Source: Alentia gelatinosa
Taxonomy: Eukaryota; Annelida; Polychaeta; Phyllodocida; Polynoidae
Assembly: GCA_950022655.1 (NCBI GenBank)
Contig: OX465584.1
Coordinates: 29,795,469-29,859,468, forward strand
Reading direction: 5' to 3'
DNA: 64,000 nucleotides
Positions 9,201 to 21,200 of the stretch are shown piece by piece; the stretch's first letter is position 1, and each line of letters begins with the position of its first letter. Made by a program: the position numbers and the translations under genes. The notes below the pieces were generated by a model. It was given only the letters and a program-made list of their open reading frames with translations. It was not told the origin of the DNA and made no database searches.

Positions 9201-12200
9201 CTTTATGTGCGACAGCTGCATGTCACACGGTTGGGATGGGGCATTGTTGAGCAAGAGAAGGACCTTCCTACCACAGAGTTTCATCCTTTTGTTAAAACTG
9301 GTAACCCACTCCTGGAAAACTGTCTCAGTCATCCAGGCTTTCTTGTTTGCAGGAAGGTCACAGAGGTCCATGTAACAAAAGCATCGAGGTCGCAGAGACT
9401 TCCCAATGACAAGGCTCCGCTCAAACTCGCCTACACTGTTAACACAGAGTAAGACAGTTATCTGGTCTTTGGCCTTCTTGACTCCAGCTGTTGCACGGCC
9501 ACCAACAGCTAGGGTTTTATCTGGCATTGCTCTGAAGAAGAAGCTGGACTCATCCATGTTGTAGACTTCGCTGGGAGCGTAACCCTGAAGGATGGTCGGA
9601 AGGTACTTCTTCATCAACTGTCGCCTCATCAACGGTACCCCTCTCGCTGGAAATGCAACAGCCAGAGATCAAGTGCCGTGTCTTGAAACGCGACAGCCAG
9701 CTATTGGAAGCCTTGAAATCTTTCAGGCCCATCTGCTGAGCAATGCTGAGGGCCTCTTCCTGGAGCATTGGGCCTGTTACAAGCAGGTTCTGATGACAGA
9801 CTGTCAAGAACCATCTGAAGACCTTGTCATCGAGGTGTGACCGATCCTTGCCTGGAGGACCAGGGGCTGATAGGTGCTTCCTTAATAGGGCCGGACCATT
9901 TGTAAAGGACCCAAATACCTTGGCCTTTTTTTAAGGATGCATTGGGCTTGGGTTTTCCTGATCTGAAATCTGTCAGCTAACTTTCTGACAGATGCCTGTA
10001 TCAGCTCTGCTCTCTCAGTGAAGTTCAGCACCTTCCGCTTTATCTGGGTTGAAGGCATGGTGAAGGATCGCAGTTGTCGCACCGTTGAGGTTGAAGGTGG
10101 ATATGCCAATCTTGTGAAATTTGCTCCTTTTTATACCCCCGGTTAATGTCCCCTCTGTAACTTCTGAGAGAAATCAGCGGCCCTATAAGCGACTCACCAT
10201 AAGCCACCCAGAACCACGACGGCTCACTGAACACCACACCTTCAAATCCCCCAGCCTGCCCTGGGTCGCCCACCGCTAACCCGGCCTCTTACCTGCAACC
10301 TTCAGCAGTCAAGAAAATCAGCGGACTTGTAAGCGACTCACTGTGAGCCACCCAGAGCCGCAATGGCCCACTGAATATGCACTTTCAAAGCCGCCATCCT
10401 GCCCTGAACCACCCACCGCTAACCTGTAAGTGGACCGCTAACCCCCTGTCTTCAATGGGCATAAAAGTAACTAATACCCACTCACTGTGGCCCACCCAAA
10501 GCCACTAGAGATGTGGTTATTACCGTGAAACAACAAACTCCGGCCACCCAGGCCCCCACGGGAATGCTAAGGCTATTACCCTGGTCTGTCCTGTACAACC
10601 AGACACCATAAACTTGGATTTTCTGTGTTTTTGATAAGATGTCCCTCCAAACTGTTCCCTTAAGTGGGGTTTTGAAGCATTTCTGGCCAAAAGACTGTCC
10701 CCTAAAGTGGGGTGTCCCCTTAACCCTTTCATGCCGGGTGATGCCTTGAGGCATCATCCAGGGCTGGTCAGGTGATGCCTTAGGCATCATTTACAAAATA
10801 TTTGTTTACTTAAATAAAATTGGAAATAATTGCTCAATAAACATGAAACTTTCATAGAATTTAGATTTGATATCATGTTTTATTTTTCAGGTGAAATAGA
10901 TAATAGATTTAAGTATCACGTGTCAGGTCACGTGATGCAAAGATCAAAATCTTCATAATAGGCCTATATACCCGGCCTCTAGCGGCATTCACTGGCAATA
11001 GTACCCGGCCCCATGACTGTAAACCTGCCGTGGGTACCCGGAGTGGTAGGGTTAAGCAGGGTTAAATAAACACCTAATAGAGGGAAAAATTTCCGTTTGG
11101 TGCAAATTGTCCCTTTAAGCGAGATGTCCCGGAACCGGGGTTCTACTGCATTATTTTTCTAAATCTCTAAAGTAGATTTAAAAGAGCCGGCCCCTGGTTT
11201 TCATCTGTGAGAAAAAAAGACTGAATTATTTAATCATTGGTACTGATCTCAGCAGAACTCGCTGGATAATTATCAGACCAAGTGTTCGATCAAAGACCCT
11301 GTGACTTACCATAACAAGGATTGGTTTGAGTGCTGTCATAGTAGAAACCACATAATAGGCAGTTTGCTTCAGAGGCGGTTGTGTCAGCCGTTATCACAGC
11401 TTGTGTGCAGTCGATAGAGTCGGCAGCTGAAATAACAGACTTACTATTTAAAGCATTACCGAACTTCTATTTCTTTATCGAAATAATACAGAAAAAGAGA
11501 AAGAGATGGAGGCAGAAATGAGACAATAGACACTCAACAGCATAAAACAGAGCCCATGTGCTGGTGATGAGACTCACTGATGGGTAAAACTTTATGTGCG
11601 TAGGAAGCAAGTAGAAATAGTCAGTGACAGATCCTAAAATGGTATTTCATCAACTATAAATTCATAATATAATCTTTACATACACTTATCTTTACATTTT
11701 CAAGAATTCAACTATCTGCCAGATATGAAGATCGATCAATCATATGAGGCTACTTACCATTGCAGGTGGTTGGGGTTGCTTCTGTAGCCCTACATCGCCA
11801 GCAGAAAGGAGGCAAGCAAGCTACTGGAGTAGGTCGGACTCCGCACAGACCTGTAGTGGATGAGCTACTAGACTTGTAGAAGTAGGTGTTGGTTACGATT
11901 GTCATACATGCCTCACAGGAAGCACGGCTCATCTGTGTGCTGGGTACGGTGCTCGAATCTGGGCAATCTGCAGCAGTGACTGCAATATGCATGTTACAGG
12001 AACATCAATGACTGAAATGTACATGTTACAGGAACATTAATGACTGAAATGTACATGCTACAGGAACACCTGTAACTGAAATGTACATGTTATAGGAATG
12101 TACATATTATAGGAACTTGTTTGGAATGAAGTGAGGAGACCTTCAAGAATTATCCGTTCGCCAGGCAGAATTATGGAGAAATAACTCTCCAGTTATGGTA

Positions 12201-15200
12201 ATGGTATAATGAATTTATACCAGCAGATAAAAGGCATTGTATTTCATATTTCATCACTGGTCATTTATTACCAGTTAATTCTCTAGTAATAAATGACCAG
12301 CGATGTCAATAAAACATCAGGGAGCTGTTTCAAAAGTCGAGTGAAGTCTCGCCAGCGGCACGTCACATTTTAAAAGCGGGAGGCCGCAACAGCGAGCGGC
12401 ACTTTGAATCAAAGCGGCAGCAAAACCGCTACCAATACCCAATAGCGAGCGGCACCTCCACCTCGACAGCGACGCTTCAAGTGCCATTGTTATCTCTCGC
12501 TTTGGCGGAGAGTACTCTCGTTTAGCACCCTCCCAACTTTTGAAACAGCTCCCAGGTCTTTATCATCCTCATAGGCGTGGCCGAGGCATAACCCTTCTGT
12601 ACACATATATGTCTGGCTTTAATAATTATGGTTAAAAGAATCAATTTACTGCTTTGAAATGGATTTGTCTTTCAATTGTCTATGGCACTGAAAATATGTG
12701 TTCCTATACCTCACACCACATTGATACCACCCCTGTACTTATTGAATTCGATTATGATTTACAAGAAAGACATTACAAAGACATTCATCTTCTCGATATC
12801 CATATTGAAGCAGTCTACATTGAAATGGGCAATAATTTAGAACTTATAATTCTTAACGGAATTTTGATATAATCTGAACAGATGGTGGCAAAGTAGGATC
12901 GTAGATGGGCGTATTGACGAGTGGCTTTGCTTGTTTGTAGGTAGGACCTAGTGGCAGGGTGTTGTGTAGGTAGGTTCTTTGTTTTTGTTCATTTTGTTTG
13001 GTGATGGTGTTACGCGAGAAGGCTCCCGGAGCATACTACTTGTACAGAAAGTTTCAAATGGATCGACTGGGTTATACCAGAATTTGACAAAATTTAATCT
13101 ACTGGTGAGAGAGTTGGTGAGTGGACAGGTTGGTATGTGGGCCGGATTGTGAATAGGCAGGTTGGTGGGTAGATATATTGGTAGGTGGGCAGGCCGGTTG
13201 ATATGTAGGTATAGGTCGGTAGATAGGGAGGTTGGTAGGTGAGGAGGTTGGACGGTGAAGGTCGGTATGTAAGTGGGTAGGTGGGCAGGCTGGTTGATAT
13301 GTAGGTATAGGTCGGTAGATAGGGAGGTTGGTAGGTGAGGAGGTTGGACGGTGAAGGTCAGTATGTAAGTGGGTAGGTGGGCAGGCTGGTTGATATGTAG
13401 ATCTAGGTCAGTAGATAGGGAGGTTGGTAGGTGAGGAGGTTGGACGGTGAAGGTCGGTATGTAAGTGGGTAGGTGGGCAGGCTGGTTGATATGTAGGTAT
13501 AGGTCGGTAGATAGGGAGGTTGGTAGGTGAGGAGGTTGGACGGTGAAGGTCGGTATGTAAGTGGGTAGGTGGGCAGGCTGGTCGATATGTAGGTATAGGT
13601 CGGTAGATAGGGAGGTTGGTAGGTGAGGAGGTTGGACGGTGAAGGTCGGTATGTAAGTGGGTAGGTGGGCAGGCTGGTTGATATGTAGGTATAGGTCGGT
13701 AGATAGGGAGGTTGGTAGGTGAGGAGGTTGGACGGTGAAGGTCGGTATGTAAGTGGGTAGGTGGGCAGGCTGGTTGATATGTAGGTATAGGTCGGTAGAT
13801 AGGGAGGTTGGTAGGTGAGGAGGTTGGACGGTGAAGGTCGGTATGTAAGTGGGTAGGTGGGCAGGCTGGTCGATATGTAGGTATAGGTCGGTAGATAGGG
13901 AGGTTGGTAGGTGAGGAGGTTGGACGGTGAAGGTCGGTATGTAAGTGGGTAGGTGGGCAGGCTGGTCGATATGTAGGTATAGGTCGGTAGATAGGGAGGT
14001 TGGTAGGTGAGGAGGTTGGACGGTGAAGGTCAGTATGTAAGTGGGTAGGTGGGCAGGCTGGTTGATATGTAGGTATAGGTCGGTAGATAGGGAGGTTGGT
14101 AGGTGAGGAGGTTGGACGGTGAAGGTCGGTATGTAAGTGGGTAGGTGGGCAGGTGGGCAGGCCGGTTGATATGTAGGTATAGGTCGGTAGATAGGGAGGT
14201 TGGTAGGTGAGGAGGTTGGACGGTGAAGGTCGGTATGTAAGTGGGTAGGTGGGCAGGCTGGTCGATATGTAGGTATAGGTCGGTAGATAGGGAGGTTGGT
14301 AGGTGAGGAGGTTGGACGGTGAAGGTCAGTATGTAAGTGGGTAGGTGGGCAGGCCGGTTGATATGTAGGTATAGGTCGGTAGATAGGGAGGTTGGACGGT
14401 GAAGGTCGGTATGTAAGTGGGTAGGTGGGCAGGCTGGTCGATATGTAGGTATAGGTCGGTAGATAGGGAGGTTGGTAGGTGAGGAGGTTGGACGGTGAAG
14501 GTCAGTATGTAAGTGGGTAGGTGGGCAGGCTGGTTGATATGTAGGTATAGGTCGGTAGATAGGGAGGTTGGTAGGTGAGGAGGTTGGACGGTGAAGGTCG
14601 GTATGTAAGTGGGTAGGTGGGCAGGTGGGCAGGCCGGTTGATATGTAGGTATAGGTCGGTAGATAGGGAGGTTGGTAGGTGAGGAGGTTGGATGGTGAAG
14701 GTCGGTATGTAAGTGGGTAGGTGGGCAGGCTGGTTGATATGTAGGTATAGGTCGGTAGATAGGGAGGTTGGTAGGTGAGGAGGTTGGACGGTGAAGGTCA
14801 GTATATAAGTGGGTAGGTGGGCAGGCCGGTTGTTGGTAGGTTCGTGGGTCGGAAGGCTGATGTAGATGGGTAAGTGAGGCGGTCGGTGGTTAGGCAGGTT
14901 GATGGTTGAACAGGTTTGTGAGCAGGCAGGTCGGTGGGTACTCTGGTCAGTCTGCAATTTATGGACCAGGGACCTGTTTCACTAATTTCGTTACATGTCT
15001 GTGACACCATACAGACAGATTGGGTTGTCTGGTTTTGTGGGTTGTCTGGTTTTGTGACAAAACAAGTAGCTGTCCTTGGGAAAAGACAGACCCCAAACTA
15101 GAGAAAGACAGATCTACACATCATGGACATGTTTCACTAGTTTTGTGACAAAAGTGAAGACAGACATGAAAAGCGGCACCAACAGTGCAAGCAAGAATGC

Positions 15201-18200
15201 ACAAAATTAAGTTTAATGTATAGTTCTTATGAAACAGGATACACCATCTAGACATGTCACACCATCTAGACATGGCACGAAACTAGTCAGGGACCTGTTT
15301 TACTAGTTTTGTGACATGTCTGTGACACCATACAGATATTGGGGTTGTCTAGTTTCGTGATAACACAAGTAGCTGCCTCCCCGCTATTAGATTTCTGTAT
15401 TGTACGAAGATTGTCAGAGACCAAGGACGACGTGTGTAATACATCAGTTCCTCTTTGTGAATACTACTTCAGGTGTTGGTAGGGGGCGAGGGGGTGGGGG
15501 TGGTCGAGAATCCCTTAATTATTCATTACAAATTAAAATTCATTCCTTTCAATGAAAACATGTGTAAAAAAAGTAGACCTTTTTTAATCAAATATAGAAA
15601 AGATATATGTGGTATCCGATATATCATGTTAAGAGAGCGTAGGTTATTTAGGTCATTCTGGCCACTCTCATCCTTGATGTACGTAATATCCAAAGGTATT
15701 CTCGTCCTTCATATGCATAATGCCTAAGCCATACTTGCCTTGAAAGGGTAAAAGGTCGATTTTCCATTTTGGATTCTCCATTTTGATTTGTTTTCAAATT
15801 GAAAAAAAGGAAAACAATTACAAACACGAATGACTTATTCCATCAGACACCCAATGTATACGTAACCTCAAATAGTTGTGCTTGCTCTGCGCCTATTCCT
15901 TTTGATGTGAATGATTTCACTATTTCTATAGAGTACTCACTCTTTTTGCATTGCCCGCCTTGGTAGTAGTATCCTGACGAGCGGGCGCAGGCGTCACACC
16001 GGGTCTGATCACTATAAGTAGTCGGATCCAAGCAGCTGAGAGCTAAAGGACATATATATAGAGACAATTAATTCCGTAATGAGGTATAAGAATGTGCGCT
16101 TTAATCATGCATGTTCTTAGGATAGGCATATATAGGTGTGAGCGCAAGATCGTACTCACAATCTAATTTCGCTCTCCCACGACCGAAAATCGAATCTCTT
16201 AAGTCAGGGTCACTCCAAGTGTGTAAGCATGACGTCCACCTACTACGATAGGAATTTAGAGCTACCCATATGGCATCGATACAAAAAGCAAATATTGTAG
16301 GCACATCGGGGCGGTGAAAAAACGTCGACATATGTCTAGACATGCCAATTCCCCACGCATCGTAAGGGGTCGAAGTGTTTTCCTGAATTTCAGCTACATA
16401 ATACTTTATAATGCATGCAGGAAATATCGCATCGATAATGTTTACCAGGACATTGAATGACTGATAAATATATGGAGAATCAGCAGTGTAGTAGATTGGA
16501 AAAATGGTGGCAATCTAGAATAGGAAGACCTGAAGGTTGTAGTCCAGTAAGGGGTAGAGGTATACCAGGTAACCATGTAATTATAAAGTTAAAATATAAA
16601 AAAAAAGGAGCAAGACGAAAGATGTGTGTAAGAGACTGCTACAAGTGTACAGTCAGATAGATATGAGAACAAGACAACAAAGAAATAATGCAATGTACTG
16701 TATGCTGTATACTGGAAAATAAATGCTGTGCTCTATTAAAAAAAAAAAAAAAAGATGTTTACCAGGACACATAGAACAACAATGTATTTTTTTTCAAACA
16801 CTAACAACTCTGCTCCAAGTCAAACTAAGAAAGGATTGATTTGAGACTCTAAAACGTAATTGAAAACCACAAAATATGTATCTGCTATCTAATTCCAAAA
16901 TTTCATGATTTTCTGATCATTATCTCGCGAGTGAGACTGATTTTCCCGCCAGAATACTCTCGAATGCTCCCGATTAGGCACCGCCATTTTAACATGGTCA
17001 AATGTCGTAGTCCCACCTTTTTTTTAGTGCCTAATCGCAGAAACTTGGTCAACTGCCCCGATTATATGTGACCTTCCGACGCGATTTTAATTTTATATCA
17101 GGAAGTGTCTCGTAGACCATATCCGAGCCATATCGTACTAGGTGGACGCCGGGCCTAAGGTGAGAGTCTACTATATATGTACTCACCCTGACAGCTACCT
17201 CCGGACGTTGTCTGCCAGTATTGGGCCAGGCAGCGTTCACACACAGGTCCGTCGAACGATATGGACTGACCATTACAAGGAACATCTATAAAATAACAAA
17301 TTCACAAACCTGATAGATAGATACTAGTGACTCTTTGACATAAGAGATGTTTTTTCCTATTCATCTTATTATACTTCTCTCTATTATGATTTATTTATTT
17401 ATAACAGGCATTTATTCCAGATTCCATGACAGGTGTCTGTTACCCAGATTTCATTTCCTCTGCTGTGGCACCAAATTATAGGATTACGTTTCCTATCCGA
17501 GAACTTTCTGACAACGTTGACAAGGTACTAGACTATGACCAGAAAGTGATTAATGATATCTTTTTTAAAAGAATAGTATCAGAATAGCACTATCTTTGTC
17601 ATCATCTCTATGTATTAGATGGTGGAAGTGACAGTTCATAATGCTTTTTTTTAAATATATTATATTGATGAGCTTCTCCGGTGGAAGTAGGTGTTATGCT
17701 AGCGATTACAAAGTTGTATTTGATTGCACGTTACCATCTTTTAATTCAACGTTCGCCATTTAGTCTATTAACAGATCTACAAAAAAGAATAAGAAATTGA
17801 AGCAACGCACAGTCACAGACGTTCGCAAGGTGGGTTTTGCAGCCTCCGGCAGCTGCAGTATCAGATGTTGCTACAGGTGGACATGCTGGAATAATAACAG
17901 CGGTTTGAAATTCATGTCTCACATAATTGTCTTTGTATACATGTTAAAAGAGGTAATTGCATTTATAACTTAATAGAGTTCTATGGTCATTGAAAATTTT
18001 TTCCAACCCGGGGGTTACCCGCTAACCCCGACGGAACGAAAAAATTCTAAAAAATCTATGGTCATTGATAACTGCCACAATGTTTTGGAATATATTCAAT
18101 GTATCATCACTGCATCATGTATAATCACTGCATCGATTTGCTGGGAGAGGAGTCCTCGGTAAGTAATTATACAGAAGAAGCCTACGATGGTCGTACATTA

Positions 18201-21200
18201 TTCAACAGGAGATGAGGCTTCAAGGTATTTACAGCACGAGGCCAAGTTTCATAAAAAGCGTTAATCTCATCGAGTCTTGTGTAATCTAGGTTGTTCAATA
18301 TATATCGTATACCTGAAATTGTTATTTTACCATGAAATTGGTGTAGATACCATGTTGAAGCTATATTATAAGGCCCGGTATCCATTAAACACACTACGAT
18401 AGACCTGTAAACGATGCGTGCATCGGGGTGCATCCTCGGGTGTATCGGCTAAGAATCAAAGCTGACTTTCTAACGCGATATGGATGTTGTGTCTTGAGAT
18501 GCATCATATTGTCTATTATAGTGTATCGGGAGTTCAGTGGACGCTGGGCCTAATTCCTCATCCCACCGATATCTCACCGCTTTCCTCAAAACGGTGTATG
18601 ATACAGGGTGCCGTAAACAACGTATATATACGTTATAGGAAGGAGCAACATGTAACTATATCGAACGTTCTTGCACGGGTACTTAGTTAAGATATATTTT
18701 TGTGAAGACACCAGGAGTGGCATACAAACTCACTTGTACATCCGGTGGAGGAGTGATAGTAGTAATCTGGACAAAACGCACACTCAGTCGCAGTTGCCCC
18801 ACTGCATGTTACCACTGCAACAAACGTTATCATTATCACTTTCGGGTCAATGAGGTAACAGTCAGTATTCCTATGGCTAAATGAATATGAAATTCTACCC
18901 GCTTCTAGAGGGGCAGTATAATGTTCGGACTTACTAAGACGTAGTAAATGAACTAAGAAACGATAACCAAAAAGTTGAAAAAATGGTGGGTTTTTTTGTT
19001 TGTTTGTTTTTAGGTATATGATAATAACAAAACATAGAAAATACGAAAACAGAAACTGACCCTCCACCACCGACGTTAGATCATAGTAAGGTTGTATATA
19101 TGTTAGTAACCGCAGTGAAAGGACCAAACTTTCTCGTTTTTTGATTCACCATAAGAGAACCTGAGCATTTAAGAATCGACAGTAAAAAAGACACCTGTTG
19201 ACATTGTTATATATTTAGAGCTATGAATGATATATATTGCTGGGGAGAACATCATTACTTGGAGACAGAGCAAGAAAATCCAAAATAAAGACGAACAAAT
19301 GCAAATGGCAATGTTGGCATCTGTATGTCGTATCAGCTTAAGAGCACGTTACCAACATAGCTCTATCATACACCTTGAAATCAGAGAGCACATAACACGT
19401 AGCACAGACCACCCCGGAAGCCTGCGCCCGTCCCGTGTCGTAAGTTCAGCACCGGTGTACAGTGCTATGGGAGTTTTGAAGGATCCGATGGGCATTGCCT
19501 CTTCCACGGTTAATCAAACCTAGATTTACGTTCATTATATATTTTTTTCTCAAATATTTAAACGAAAGGATATAGAAAATGTAAAGGGTAAGAGGGTACA
19601 AAATGATACACTCTTCAAGCAGTGCAGACAATCTTGGTGGAGAGTAACAGACACTTACAGCTATCGGGTCAGGGTAGCTATTTATTCAACCCGACCGGAG
19701 GTAATGTGTAGCTCTGGTTGCTACAAGATGGTAACCTTGACCCACAAACTGTAATTGTCTGTCACTCTCCCTGCAGACATTCCATGCTATAGGCGCAGGT
19801 TTTATGTAACACACTTCACTTTGAAAATGTAAAGAAAGAGGGTGCAAATATGAGCGAAAATGTTGGCAATTAGTCATGCCCCTAATCAACCTGCAGTGGG
19901 CATGGCATTTAACTGAAAGAGGCATATAGGTTCTGTGTATATCTATGGTAAGTTCCTCAAATATCCCCCATTTCATTGAAAATAATTATTGTAGTCTTAT
20001 CTAAAGTGTTATACCAATGGTATTTGCACCATGAAAACAGGGGTTTCCTCCCACTTTGGGTTCTGTCTTTTTTTTATTATCTATTACTATTGTGGATATG
20101 AGGCTAATGCATACACCCGCTTGTAGTGGTAGCAAGCAACAACATCATATTATAGAATAAGTTATGCAAATGTACTTACATTTGCATTCCGCCGTGACCC
20201 AGTATTGCCCCCTGCCTGAAGAAGAGTCTTTGCAATTCACACAGGATTGAGATGTAGTAGAGACGGATGCATCGGGACAGCCTTAAATATAAATGGTATA
20301 AAATTGTTTATTACATAATATCAAAATAAAAATTCAGAGTATCACATGCTGATAGTAGGAAACTCTCATAATGATGTATATATTTATTCTTTCATACTAA
20401 GATAAATACAACACAACATGCAGATCTCAAATAATATTCATAACAAGGTAAATGCCCATGACAGTTCAAAACACCGATGCTTAGAAATTAGACAAAACTT
20501 CAACTTTTGCTAACATACAACACCGATACAAAAGTAACAAAGATCGAACTGCGTTTTTCATTTGATAAAGTAGCTTACTTGTACATTGGCCTAAAGTGGT
20601 GTCATAATAATGGTCACTGCATCTGTTACAGGTATGCTGATCAAGGGTAGTTGGGGCGCTAGCACAATCTGAAACAAAACAAATAACCTGAAAAGGCAGT
20701 ACTGGGATGGAAAATCAATTGCTGTTGTTCTCTCTGGCTACTTCAGGCTCACCATGTACTCGATCACGGCATTACCTTCTACTTGGCCCCTCTATGTTTT
20801 CTCCTATTCGTATAGCTTAAATGTCTTCCTCTTAATACGGATCGTACAACACTACCTGTATGTAATCCATTGATCTGGTTGTACTCAGATAACATATACA
20901 CGTTGCAACTGTTAAACCTGCTTGATTTTTAAGGGATATCAATACAAATTATTCGTTGAATTCAAAATCCTATTTTATCTGGTTTGTTTCTAAGTGCATT
21001 CCTGCTTATCACTTCCACACACCAACGTAAATCTAAAGAAAACCAACACTAGTGAATATAGACAAGTTCAAACCTTCATGCGAACCTCCGGATTAAAACA
21101 ATTAATAAATAGTGTAACCAGGCCTAACATTAATGGCAGCACAATTATAGATTACATTTAATGATATCAGCTTTATCGGAGTCCTTGAAGAAGCCCACAG

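Larger units (their letters stand above)
4715..11148 (-). mobile_element. Tigger/pogo DNA transposon, heavily interrupted
   Basis: The left end is CAGTAAAACCCCGCTTAATG, preceded by TA. The right end is its imperfect inverse and finishes in CCGGGGTTCTACTG, where the flanking TA has become CA. CAGT...ACTG ends flanked by TA, together with a pogo-type transposase inside, identify a Tigger-like element. Between the ends lie two TTAA MITEs, a LINE, a solo LTR and a TIR MITE. Two diverged tandem copies of about 130 bp (10172-10290 and 10317-10440, with AAGCGACTCAC and CCACCCAGA) belong to the body of the element. Confidence 0.7.

Noticed and set aside
13165..14840. CRISPR-like regular repeats
   Set aside because: Units are contiguous with no unique spacers and the host is an animal; this is a minisatellite.
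14502..14957. 151-codon Thr/Pro-rich minus-strand frame resembling a mucin repeat
   Set aside because: It is the translation of the 96-bp minisatellite; neighbouring units have TGA in the same frame and there is no splice or start context.
19654..19677. Donor- and acceptor-like sites around a 19-base segment in the gene 1 intron
   Set aside because: The length does not keep the phase 1-1 frame and it encodes no cysteine module.
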